From Carpediemonas membranifera (lineage: Eukaryota > Fornicata), in NCBI GenBank assembly GCA_019828565.1, contig JAHDYR010000004.1, positions 372,001 to 436,000 of the forward strand: a stretch of DNA of 64,000 nucleotides. Direction: 5' to 3'. Of this stretch, positions 18,416-27,599 are shown one piece after another. How positions within the stretch are numbered: the stretch's first letter is position 1; each line of letters starts with the position of its first letter. A model generated the notes under the pieces. It made no database searches and had not been told where the DNA came from. It saw only the letters and a list, made by a program, of their open reading frames with translations. Both the position numbers and the translations under genes were made by a program.

Positions 18416-20131
18416 CCCAAGATATGGACAGATTGGCAGGGCATCATGGCCGGAACAGGCCCAGGTGGGGGCTCGGTCATGCGCATCTTGAACGGATGGA
18501 TGGACCTGCAAGCCCACCTGGAGATGCTAGCAGTCAAGAGGATCGTGACAAGCAGGGGCCAGGATATACCAATCAGAGACAGGGTCTGGAAGGAGGGATC
18601 GATTATGTGGAAAGCCAGGGACTCAGTGAACGCACTCCTCAGAGGAACAAGAGAGGGAGCAACGAATGCAGGGAAGATAGCCTTTGGTAGGGAGATGGTA
18701 AGAATGAACTGGACCAGGAGGTGCAAGAGCAAGACAGCGGTGGGGCTCATGGAAGTCCTAGGACCCAAACGTATGGGAAAGTGCATGGCGGGGAAACCGG
18801 CCATAAGTAGGAAGACAGGGAAGTGGCAGTCAAGGGCAGAGTGGAAAAGGATAGTGTCGGTGGCAGCGAATGTCAGCCCGTCTCCATCATCAGCGGAAAG
18901 GGGAGAAGGCCCAGAGCGAGCGCTGGCGGACCTGGCGATGGGTGAGGAACTCAAACACAAGATACAAAGGAGGTGCCCCCTGTGCACAAAGGAGAGCGAG
19001 ATAGAGTTACTGTGGCAAATAGCGAGAGAGCAGCCAAACCAAGCCAGGAAGCAGGCACTAATCAGGGGAGTGGGTAAGGGGTCAGCCGCTGGGATCGGCG
19101 GCCCACATTATGTGTGAGTGCCCAGAGGTTGAAAGAGGAGATGACTGGGAAAAGATATGGAAGACAGCTAAGGAGAGGACCAGGGAATTGCAAGTCAGAA
19201 GAGGCCCGAATGGGAGGTGGTATGAGAAGAGGCCAATCTTAGAGGTGCAACAACTAGTGTTAACAGGGTCGGAAGAGATATGGGAAGGACTGCGAGCTGG
19301 GCTGAGAGCCCTGGCAAAGGTCTATGATAGCTATAGAATAGATGGATAGATAAGGAACACCAGATCCAGAAAGGGGGCAGGGAAGCATAGACTCTGGGAT
19401 CAAGGGGAGACCCCCCATGTTTCCCAGGGAGAGGGCAGGGCCAGGGACAGAGGAAATCCATCAATTGGATGGTTGCACCACTCGCGGTGAACCTAAGGAA
19501 ACTGCAGGGACTGAGCATGGGATACGGGGGGACATGACGTCCCCGCCGCCCTTGTGAACGATAGAGGGACGCTGGGAAGTGTAGCACAAGAGAACTATCA
19601 TAAGGGGTACTAGGCCTTGCAGATCTAGAGTCTGTGTTAGCCCTAGCCCACGCCGCCTAACAGGGGGTAGATGAGAGGGACTTAGTTGCTTTCCCCGCCC
19701 ACGGGTAGGCCACTTAACAGGGTCGTGGGGGCACTGAACAGGGAATCTGGAAAGATGAGAGGGTGCCATGCTTGAACGACCCCGTAGGGACTGCAGGGAA
19801 TCAGGGAGTGCTATAGAGAAGGTCTTGCAGGACAAACCTGCCTGTGGAAGCACCGAGGACAGACCCCCAGGCTCCCTGGAAGCTGCCGGGTTTACAGGGA
19901 GACAGGAAAGCGCTCAGCGCACGGAGATGGCGAAGGCCAATGGGGGGAAGTGAAATCGGGAGTGAGCGGAAGCAGTAGCACCGAATCGCTCGTTGGACGC
20001 AGCTGACAAGTTCAATCGCAGGGAGGAGGCAGCGCCCCGGGGAACTCGGCTCCAGTAATAAGGGAGATCAGCCTAAGTAACCGGGGCCCGATACCAGGCA
20101 CCATAAATTTTCATTTTCTTCTTTCTTCTTG
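18416..20131 (+). mobile_element. 5'-truncated LINE fragment related to LINE A (LINE B)
   Basis: The coding part from about 18424 starts abruptly inside the post-RT region (TDWQGIMAGTGPGGGSVMRI), matching NDWRGLMAGTGPGGGGVARL of LINE A. After 19349 comes ~780 nt without an ORF, ending in a tail (about 20104-20131) of the same TTTCTTCTTTCTTCTT type as LINE A. 5' truncation with an intact 3' end is the usual signature of target-primed reverse transcription. I could not find a convincing target-site duplication. Confidence 0.75.
18424..19349 (+). pseudogene. LINE C-terminal coding fragment
   Basis: Frame one (to 19117) carries the post-RT helical domain and RRCPLCTKESEIELLWQIA, the first half of the zinc-like cluster. 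The second half is in another frame (AHIMCECPEVERGDDWEKIW, to 19349) and corresponds to SHIIAECQGV of LINE A. A one-nucleotide shift lies near 19100. The fragment lacks RT and endonuclease and cannot be autonomous. Confidence 0.75.
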
Positions 20132-20400
20132 CTCTCCACAACGTCAAGACCTTCGAGGACACCGTAGCGGTGGCTCTTAGGGCTGCTAGAGCGTATGACC
20201 ATGATCAACCCCTCTCGCAAACCCCGGCCGGCGGACCCAAGGCCCCGGCCCAGGCCAGGAAGGCCCAGTACCGCCCGGACGCAGCCAAGCGCCCGCCGGC
20301 CGACGGACCCAAGAAGCCGTCGCGCCCCTGTCGTTTCTGTGGCGGTCCCCACATGGACTTCAGATGCGATAAGCACCCCCGCTACAGAAGAAGAAGAGCT
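20132..20400 (+). pseudogene. gag-like zinc-knuckle fragment
   Basis: Plus-strand frame with a Pro/Ala/Lys-rich linker followed by CRFCGGPHMDFRC, a CCHC-type knuckle with a basic tail (DKHPRYRRRR). This is the composition of a retroelement gag C-terminus. It is wedged between the LINE B tail and a minus-strand Gypsy gag. Exact borders are uncertain. Confidence 0.45.
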
Positions 20401-21333
20401 AGCCTTGACGGAGGGGAGGACACTCTGACGGGAACCGAGAGAAAACACACAACGAGCTGAATTTACCTCAGAACGGCAGAATTCAGCTCGGTGGCCCGGC
20501 TTCTGGCACTTGGAACAGGTTGTCTTCGGAGCAGGGCATCGGCGAGCGGAGTGACCGACCTTACCGCAGTTGAAGCACACGAATGGCTTCTTCTCGTGCT
20601 TGGGCTTGTCGATCGGCTTGCCTTTTGAGGGGGCTACGTTCGTGCGGTCAGGCTCGCGTCGATGAGGGTTCTTCGGACCGCTCCCCGTGTGCCGTGTATG
20701 GGAGGGCGTGGTGTTGGTACGCTGTGAGTCGGAGACCCCCGCAGCGCCGAAGGAAGCGATCATCTCCTTGGACTCCTTGAGGTCGCGTGACATGACGAGG
20801 ACATCAGCCATTGCGTCCTTGAGATCCTTGCGCTCCGTTGATTCTCTGACTCGATACATGATACGACTGTTGTTGGGGAACTTGAAGCAGCGGCTGTACG
20901 TCTCCTTCAAGACGTCCTCGGGATCTTCGGGTTGAACGAGCTTCAAGAGCAGATTGAATCGGCGGTTCACTCGAGCAACCTCATCAGGCTCGAAGGACTT
21001 GGCGGGGACTCGGAAGAGCTGTAGACGCATGCTCGGGCGAGAAGGTCGAAGGGCAGCACCGAGGCGCTTGAGGACTCGTTCATCTTGGGCTGCGACACGA
21101 CGTTTCTTACGGAGCTTCGCGGAGAGCAGGAGAGGAGTGTCTTCAACCTCTTCGTCGTCGTTAAGGCCTGCTAGCTCTGCTATGCTAGGCTCGATGAGGT
21201 CAATAACATCATCGCGGCCGCCTAAGGCGCGATGATCGTGGAGGTTATCCGCAAAGTCCAAAAGAGCGTCCATGGAGGACTTCTTCAGGAGAGGCGGATT
21301 CTTCTTCAGGCTTCTGTAAGTTTCCGTACCCAT
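20401..21333 (-). CDS. Gypsy gag (truncated)
   Basis: ATG at 21333. Capsid-like helical region (MDALLDFADNLHDHRALGGR aligns with the 17.2-kb gag), basic linker, and two CCHC knuckles (CFNCGKVGHSARRC, CSKCQKPGHRAEFC). The frame stays open to 20068, but the last ~110 codons are antisense to the plus-strand knuckle fragment and are not gag-like. Confidence 0.8.
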
Positions 21334-21476
21334 ATGTTTTGGTAGTACTAGTACTGTGGTTCAATGGGTGTTGAACTTTTACTGAGGAGAAGACTCGACA
21401 CAAGGGTGTCGAGGAGAAACTCCTTGACTATTAAATATAACGTAAATCTGTGTAACTTTGGGTAGGACCCACAACA
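20401..21476 (-). mobile_element. Gypsy-type element, 5' leader and gag only
   Basis: Leader or LTR candidate 21476-21334, reading TGTTGTGGGTCCTACCC at its start, very like the leader at 17390. The gag ORF starts at ATG 21333. Homology ends near 20400 shortly after the second zinc knuckle (CVFSLGSRQSVLPSVKAS). Pol is missing. Confidence 0.8.
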
Positions 21477-22021
21477 GGGTCTCGTCATCAACGCCGAGAA
21501 GTCTATCCTGACGCCAGTGCAACGCCTCGAGTTCTTGGGTGTCATTCTAGACACAACCCTGCAGCAGGTATCGATCTCCCAGGAGAGAGCGACCAAGTAC
21601 AGAGGCACTACTGGAGGCCTCATGCGTGTCGGGCAAACAGTATGTCAGTGTAGTTGGGAAGCTACAGTTCGCGGCCTCCGTCTCGCAGCAGGCCATGCTC
21701 TCCCTACGACCACTCCAGAAGGACATGCCAGACCCACTCGTACCCTCCTATGTCCTGCCGAAGGAGAAGATCGACGCGCTGAGACATTGGGTCTCCCTCC
21801 TTTCCCAGAAGCTACCACCTCGATCCTGGGAAGACCTAAGAGCACTATGGGGCATTGGAGAGGTGATAAGTGTGTCGGCGACCTCAGATGCCTCGGAGAA
21901 GGGATGGGGCGCAGTTGTCCTCCACAAGGGAGACCCCCCCGCGAAGAGTCAGGGCCGCTTCCCGCCCCACCTGATGGCGGAGTCCATCATGGTGAAGGAG
22001 CTGTATGCTCTCGAGCAGGCA
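21477..22021 (+). pseudogene. DIRS-like RT/RNase H fragment
   Basis: Starts directly at the end of the Gypsy leader with VINAEKSILTPVQRLEFLGV (end of RT palm). After a frame change it reads VVGKLQFAASVSQQAMLSLR and ATSDASEKGWGAVV...ELYAL, the RNase H pattern of DIRS/Ngaro-type tyrosine-recombinase retroelements. No recombinase gene is present. Assignment to DIRS rather than another LTR class is from motif memory. Confidence 0.5.
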
Positions 22022-22083
22022 GACTAATGTCTGGCTGAATCATAAGGGCTCATAGTGGGCTATATGCAAGCCAGACATTAGTC
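22022..22083. repeat. 15-bp inverted repeat at the meeting point of two DIRS-like fragments
   Basis: GACTAATGTCTGGCT at 22022-22036 is perfectly complementary to 22069-22083, with a 32-nt spacer. The flanking coding remnants run in opposite directions away from it. Confidence 0.8.
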
Positions 22084-22240
22084 CGGAGAATCCCAGCTCG
22101 TGTTTTCAAGGGGCGACCATCTTCGAAAAATGGACCCAACCCAGCGCCATGAGTCCCGGCTCATGATGGTGGGGTCCTCCAACAACATTTCGAGTGCTCT
22201 CATCGTCGCAAGGAACTCCTGCTCGGTGATGTGGGCTGAC
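22084..22240 (-). pseudogene. possible RNase H remnant
   Basis: Read on the minus strand: SAHITEQEFLATMRALEMLL then MSRDSWRW, resembling the helix and end of a retroelement RNase H. It is short and flanked by no other recognisable domain. Positions 22241-22480 show nothing I can name. Confidence 0.35.
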
Positions 22241-22480
22241 GACGTGACATGCGGGGACAGGCGTTGTGATAAGGAGTGTTCCTTGGCTCCAGGCTGGGAG
22301 GTAACTTACTTACAGAATGCCGCACCCAAGACCCGTCAGTCGGCACGATTATTCACTCCCGCTCTATTCGGGTTTGTCATTCCAGGCGTTAGCTTGTCAG
22401 ACCATCATTTCAAATCGTCATTGCTGCATATAAAATGAGAGATCTAAACCTTTAACGACCATTTGGTCGACGATAATCGA

Positions 22481-22660
22481 CTATTCCAAATTGATTAGAT
22501 CAAATTTATCTCCGTTTGGTGGCCTTGGCCCGTCATCCGCGTCGCCTTCAGCCATCCTCACGGTTTCTGCTGGAGGGATACGATCTGCTCGCGATCGGGA
22601 CGGATCAAGACCGTATCCACAATCATATCTTTCGAGATTTTCTAAATATTTTGACCATCT
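22481..22660 (-). pseudogene. possible 5'-end fragment of a LINE C relative
   Basis: Its minus strand contains TACGGTCTTGATCCGTCCCG, close to TACGATCCTGATCCGGTCCCG just upstream of the LINE C start codon. It continues into an ATG reading MAEGDADDGPRPP, like the LINE C start MADETSDAGRP. It looks like a leader and first codons of a related element. Confidence 0.3.
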
Positions 22661-23070
22661 TTCTCGTGTCCCCGGAATCTTGTTCTGACACACCCTGACC
22701 CAGCAGTGTCAGGGTGTGCCACGCCCGAGGCGTGATAGCTTACATATCGATGACATAGTCAGACAGGCTGACGATCCGGTAGACTCCGTCCATTCCCACA
22801 GGGGGGGGTAGGTAATTTATTGTGTCGCGTTCTCGCATCGTCCCGGGTCTATCTCTGTGTAAGCCGGAGTAAATTACCTCGCTCGACCTTACGTAATGCC
22901 GAGCGTCACCCTCCGAAGGAGGGGATCGGGAGCAAGGCTGCCCCGCGGTTTCAGTTCGCTCTTGAACAACTGAACCGCCCTTATGAGACGCACGATCCCG
23001 TCTTTGAGATCGTATCGAATCATCCTCGACCTCTCGCGCCGAAGTTTTGGCTCCGCTGGCCTTGCCACAC
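22661..23070. other. non-coding gap with an 11-bp hairpin
   Basis: CACACCCTGAC (22689-22699) pairs perfectly with 22708-22718 across an 8-nt loop. There is also a 9-bp inverted repeat (GGTAATTTA at 22811-22819, complement at 22870-22878). No gene is seen before the tRNA. Confidence 0.4.
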
Positions 23071-23144
23071 GGGCGGTTGGCTCAATTGGATAGAGTACCT
23101 GACTACGGATCAGGTGGTTGCAGGTTCGAGTCCTGCATCGCTCG
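23071..23144 (+). tRNA. tRNA-Arg (ACG)
   Basis: A full cloverleaf can be drawn. The acceptor GGGCGGT pairs with ATCGCTC (two G-U pairs) and the discriminator is G. The D arm is GCTC/GAGT. The anticodon stem CCTGA/TCAGG has loop CTACGGA, giving anticodon ACG (reads CGN Arg). The T arm is GCAGG-TTCGAGT-CCTGC. There is no intron and no encoded CCA. A TTTT stretch at 23147-23150 could act as the RNA polymerase III terminator. Confidence 0.95.
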
Positions 23145-23240
23145 AATTTTATATCACTCTTTGCGGTCGTTGACTCCGACTCGGTCGTCGATGGCGCTCT
23201 CGCGGCTTACTGCGTTAAACGGCGTAAAGGAACACGGTTT

Positions 23241-23281
23241 GCGTTCACTTTCAGCAGCAGCGCGCATCTGAGCACCAAGGC
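23241..23281. repeat. 41-nt direct repeat, copy 1 (LINE C 3' flank)
   Basis: Contains AGCGCGCATCTGAGCACCAA. It matches 26519-26559 at 36 of 41 positions by eye, in the same orientation. The pair brackets LINE C. Confidence 0.7.
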
Positions 23282-23417
23282 TCGATTTTGCGCAATTTCA
23301 CGCATCCACTCGCACAAAACGTACCAAAACTCCTTGAAAGGAGCTACTTCTCCGCAAAAGACAACGAAAGTAACCAAAGTGAGATCAAAACAGCGAAATG
23401 TTGTGGTATTCCCGTTC

Positions 23418-25012
23418 TTACTCACTCACAATGTCCTGCCCAGCAGCAGCCGCGCGTTCGCGAGCAGCTTGGGCTTGTGTCAGCCAATCCACGATGGCTC
23501 TGCACTGCCACTTCCAATTGGCAACGAAAACCCGGTCCACGAGACGATCCTTGGCCGCGTTGTCCAGCAGCTTCATCTCGACCAGCCTCTCTGGCCAGGG
23601 CACACCGCCAGCCTTCCAGGGCGCGCAACGGCCGCTCGAACTGACAACAGCAGGCACCATATCAACGTTGAAGTGCTGATACTGCTTCACCTTATCAGCC
23701 CGCGCGTCGGAGACGTAGTCCGAGCAGACGATGTCAATGACGGGTTTCACACCGCCCTCGTCGGGCCTGACTTCGACGTCCATGCGCACTCTGTACGGCC
23801 GCAAAGGATGCTTCGCCTCTGCAGACTTCGGCGTCAGCCACCTCTCAGGCCTGGCTGCCACGCCCTCCTCCTTGAGGGTCCTGATCACTTCGTCCCGGAT
23901 GGCGTCATGCCGCTGCACCTTTGCGTCACCGCGTAGGCACGGGCACACCACCGCGTGCGACCAGCCCTTCATAGCCACAGTACGACTGTGCTTCTCAGAG
24001 CAGATCGGGCACACTCCAGCCGCGTCGCTAAAGGCGGGCCGGCCCAGGTGGTCGGCGATCATGGCCCGGTCGACCTCGTGGCGGTTCGACTGCCTCGTGA
24101 CAGAGACTGGGTCGGACTTGAGCATAGCGCTGATGATGTTGGGCGCGACGACGCTGTCCTTCACCGCAGGGTTGGTGTTGAAATTATGTTCCTTCAACAG
24201 GCACACCAACTCGTGCTGCGGCTTGTCCTTGCCGACCGCCTTCAGCGCTGCCTCATCCTTGGGCCAATCCTTCACGTTGGCGCCCAGCGCGAGGACCTTA
24301 TCCAGGTCGGGCCGGCTGAGGCCAAACTCCAGCAGATGCCGGGAGGCCCCCAGGTAGGCGGGAGCCCAGACATCGAGCGGCATCGGCAAGCCGAGACCGC
24401 CCGCATGCACCGGCAGCCCTAGCCGCCGGCAGAACTTCTTCATCTCTTCCGCATCGGTGATCTTGTCTTGCAGGATGTCCAAGACGGCTGGGGCAATACA
24501 CTGCCGTTCAAAGACGGCCGTCTTGCCCAGCAAATTGCCCTGGCCTGTGGTAGACTTGATCGTGGGGAGAACGTTGCGGTAGAAATGTATGGGGATGGTG
24601 AGCGCAGACACCCTGACAATCGTCAGAGCCACCGCCGTGGCCTTCGACCCGATCTCCCGGCAGAACTCCTTGGCGGCGTCGAGCACGGCCTTCACCTTCT
24701 TCAGGATCTTGGTACAGCACTCAACGTGGAAGGCTGAGGAGACGGAGATGGGGATACCCACCAGCTTGAAAGACTGCGCCCGCGTCACCTGGTCCGAAGC
24801 GTTGTTGTCGTCCCGCGACTCGCGATGAGCGACCGCACACTTGGACCGGTTCAACGGCATCCCAACACTCGCAAAGAGCTGCTCCGACCGAGAGACGAAT
24901 GAATTCGCCTTCCGGCCCGTCTCGTAGTCTTGCAGGGGGCTCGGGATGGACGCCGAAACGTCATCCTGGTATCCGCGAACAGTGAAGTCCGGGAATTCCC
25001 CGCGCAACTGCG
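23418..25012 (-). CDS. LINE C RT catalytic half, zinc finger and endonuclease-like domain
   Basis: Opens with LRGEFPDFTVRGYQDDVSAS, where YQDD is the RT catalytic pair. Thumb and linker follow, then a CPICSEKHSRTVAMKGWSHA VVCPC-type CCHC cluster near residue 340. Next comes RPYRVRMDVEVRPDEGG and KPVIDIVCSDYVSDARADK, compatible with the RPD...D...K layout of the restriction-like endonuclease of R2/NeSL-group elements. This endonuclease would nick a preferred target. The ORF ends QDIVSE at 23418. Confidence 0.75.
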
Positions 25013-26383
25013 TCAGCAGAGGAACATGCCCAGCGAGAAGAGGAGTGGGGAGAGAGGATCACCCTGGTGGATGCCCTCCTCCGAGGCCCACACCTCGCCA
25101 GTCGTCGTCAGCAGCAAGCCGCTGGCGTACATTCGGCGGAGGTAGGGGCCGAGTACGGGAATATATGCCTCGACCACCTTCACGAGATAATCTCGGGACA
25201 TCGTGCCATACGCGTTGGACATGTCCAACGTCACGATGGTGCTCCCGTTCATGTACTCGTTCAGCGTGGCCGTCGCCAGCCGCTCCAGGCCGGCTGATTC
25301 GCCAAGCCCGAATTGGTCCCCCATCAACTCATCCTCGACGACAAGCCTTGGGAAGACGACTGTTGCGGCGACCTTAGCCGCCAGCCGGCGCAGCACCTCG
25401 CCTATTGCGACAGGGCGGACCCCACCGCAATCCTTCGGCACCGGCACCAGGATCGCGTGTGCGAAGATCGACGTGTACTCCTCACCGTCCAGGATGTCCT
25501 GCAAGACAGGCTCCAAGGCGGCTACGAGGTCTCCACGCCTCACGCTCGCGGCAATGCGCAGGTGTAGCGCTGACAGGCCCGACGGTCCAGGGGCGGATTC
25601 CGGCGAAAGGCTCATGAGTGCGGCCTTGATCTGCTTGCGCGAGACCGTGATGGCACTGAGCGGGTTCGCCGGCACGTCGGGGAGGGATATGTTCGGCACA
25701 AGCCCTGTCGGAGAAGACAGCTTCTCCTTCAGAGACTGATTGATCTCGTCAGGCGTGAGGGTCGTCTCCGACCCCGTGATCGTTGTCACTGCCTTGGAGA
25801 TGAAGCCACGTATGGCCAAGTTCCACGCGCGCCTTGTGCGGTTGGCTCTCGGCCTGCGAGCCGAGACCTTCGGGGGTGCGTACAAGCTTATGGGTGTCGA
25901 CATGACTAAACGAGACCCAATATATAATGTATACGCGACACTACAGATGCGGTCCCTCGACGGGTGGGGCTCGGCCCGAACCGATGCTGCGAAACGCTCA
26001 GCGGTGCCGTCCTCGTAGTTATCCTTGATAAGCAGGTACTGAATCCGGGTGAAGAGCTGCTGCTCGATGTCGTCGATGTCAAGTCTCGGTAGGTCGTCGA
26101 TGAGTTGGTACAAGAACTTAGCCTTGTTGGAGAGACCCTTGGATGTCGGCATGTCGAGGAAGAGGCCGCGGTGCGCTGGAGTGTTGTTAGAGGGAGCATC
26201 GGCCATCTCCACGATGGCAGAGCGTTGCATGGCAAGCTCTTGGGATAGTTCTTCGATTCGCTTGAGGAGAGTGGCGGCCAACGTGTTCTCGTCCTGCTGT
26301 TGGGGGTTCTCATCCTGTTGTTGATCATCTGGTGTTGTTCCTGGTTGCGTCGGGCGCCCCGCGTCCGAAGTCTCGTCGGCCAT
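25013..26383 (-). CDS. LINE C N-terminal region and RT fingers/palm
   Basis: Begins MADETSDAGRP. A coiled-coil stretch (TLLKRIEELSQELAMQRSA) is near residues 37-55. RT follows: SAPGPSGLSALHLRIAASV, AHAILVPVPKDCGGVRPVAI, LMGDQFGLG, VTLDMSNAYGTMSRDYLV, GIHQGDPLSPLLFSLG. It stops at 25013, a few codons after this motif. The catalytic box is in the following ORF, so a one-nucleotide indel breaks RT here. Confidence 0.85.
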   Translation of the reverse strand: MADETSDAGRPTQPGTTPDDQQQDENPQQQDENTLAATLLKRIEELSQELAMQRSAIVEMADAPSNNTPAHRGLFLDMPTSKGLSNKAKFLYQLIDDLPRLDIDDIEQQLFTRIQYLLIKDNYEDGTAERFAASVRAEPHPSRDRICSVAYTLYIGSRLVMSTPISLYAPPKVSARRPRANRTRRAWNLAIRGFISKAVTTITGSETTLTPDEINQSLKEKLSSPTGLVPNISLPDVPANPLSAITVSRKQIKAALMSLSPESAPGPSGLSALHLRIAASVRRGDLVAALEPVLQDILDGEEYTSIFAHAILVPVPKDCGGVRPVAIGEVLRRLAAKVAATVVFPRLVVEDELMGDQFGLGESAGLERLATATLNEYMNGSTIVTLDMSNAYGTMSRDYLVKVVEAYIPVLGPYLRRMYASGLLLTTTGEVWASEEGIHQGDPLSPLLFSLGMFLC

Positions 26384-26518
26384 TCGAACTGGCCATCCTG
26401 ATTTGATTACACGACCTGCCGGGACCGGATCAGGATCGTATCATATATTTTGAGCTGTGTAAATATTACGGCCGTCACGCCGAGGTGACACGAGCTGCCT
26501 GTAGTCAGCGCTCGGTTG

Positions 26519-26559
26519 GCGTTCACCTAGAGCAGTAGCGCGCATCTGAGCGCCAAGGC
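26519..26559. repeat. 41-nt direct repeat, copy 2 (LINE C 5' flank)
   Basis: Contains AGCGCGCATCTGAGCGCCAA. It lies only ~40 nt from the stop of the first host gene (26601), so LINE C sits at the edge of the gene-dense half. Confidence 0.7.
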
Positions 26560-26600
26560 GGATCGTGGGTCCTTTATGTATAAGAATGACAGCCGTTCTC

Positions 26601-27458
26601 TCAGAGGCGAAGACCCCATATTGTCCTCGCGGCCCGAACTGCCGCGTCCAAAGACACCGTATGCTCCCGAAGCTCCTCGCAGACTTGGACGACCCAGGCA
26701 AGAACCAGCGTCGCGAGCACGGAAGCAAGAAATGTTAACAACCCCACCACAGCAAGTAGGAAGTACCCAACCTCACCAACGGACCACTGGTCGTCGAAGA
26801 AAGACATGGCGGTTACGACAACAACTGCGAGGATGACGACCTTGATGAATGCCGCGAGCAACACGACAACAAAGGACACCGCGACCTCCACCGCAACCTG
26901 CCGGGCCAGGGGCCACGTGAGCTCGAGGTTGTCAGGGCCGTTGGCGTCACTAGGTCCTGGGATCTCAGTGAAGGGCCGTGCCAGAGATGATCTCTTCACG
27001 GCCCCACGGGCGATGTCGATGACAGTGTAGATGGCCTCGTCGATCAGCTCGTGGACAACACCGATCAGTGACACCGCGGCTGCTGCGGCCAGAGGTGAGT
27101 GTTCGTCGTTGAACACGAAAAGAACGACCAGGATGTTGATGGTGGCCGCGTCAAGGAGGAAGACAAAGAGCGACCCAAACCGGATGCCGTGAAACTTGGC
27201 GTTGATGTTCTTGCCCATCGGGGTCTGCAGACGGATGATGGTGGCGAGCATAGTTGGGAGCAGTTGCAGGACGCGGAAGGCGCCCGTCTCGATTGAGGAG
27301 ATTGCGGGACTGTCAAATTGGTAGTGGGAGAACTGGATAGCAGAGTACGCACAAAGGGTTCCAGTAAACATGATGACGTACAGGATCATTCGAATGAGAA
27401 GCCAGCTGATGCGGTGGATGTTGATGAGGATCTCCTTTCGTTTGGAATACTGCAACAT
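26601..27458 (-). CDS. multi-pass membrane protein, unrecognised
   Basis: ATG at 27458, 285 aa. Hydrophobic segments are near residues 16-40 (LLIRMILYVIMFTGTL), 90-115 (FGSLFVFLLDAATINILVVL), 120-140, and 185-255 (VAVSFVVVLLAAFIKVVILA and LLAVVGLLTFLASVLATLVL). That suggests five to six membrane spans. No family recognised. It is followed head-to-tail by another membrane protein gene upstream (27600-28487), possibly a distant paralogue, though I see no clear alignment. ATAAAGG lies ~25 nt after the stop (minus strand, 26577-26571). Confidence 0.7.
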   Translation of the reverse strand: MLQYSKRKEILINIHRISWLLIRMILYVIMFTGTLCAYSAIQFSHYQFDSPAISSIETGAFRVLQLLPTMLATIIRLQTPMGKNINAKFHGIRFGSLFVFLLDAATINILVVLFVFNDEHSPLAAAAAVSLIGVVHELIDEAIYTVIDIARGAVKRSSLARPFTEIPGPSDANGPDNLELTWPLARQVAVEVAVSFVVVLLAAFIKVVILAVVVVTAMSFFDDQWSVGEVGYFLLAVVGLLTFLASVLATLVLAWVVQVCEELREHTVSLDAAVRAARTIWGLRL

Positions 27459-27599
27459 ATTGGCAAGTACGGTCTGATGCCCGATGACGATGGAGTTAGT
27501 ATCACTGTGTCATCATCTCCATCATCTTGTCGTAGAGGCCGAGCTTTACAGTGAGAACGTTCTGACAGCGAAGAATGCGACTTAACAAAGTCTGATTGT

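Larger units (their letters stand above)
23282..26518 (-). mobile_element. non-LTR retrotransposon with restriction-like endonuclease type C-terminus (LINE C)
   Basis: Minus-strand element of about 3.2 kb with one long coding region broken by a single frameshift near 25010. It lies 140 nt downstream of tRNA-Arg. Imperfect 41-nt direct repeats (36 of 41 identical by eye) lie at 23241-23281 and 26519-26559 and may be an old target-site duplication. RT-zinc finger-endonuclease order without an APE domain fits the site-specific R2/NeSL/Utopia type rather than LINE A. Confidence 0.7.

Noticed and set aside
22100-22438. 112-codon plus-strand ORF
   Set aside because: No protein-like features, and the minus strand reads as an RNase H remnant.
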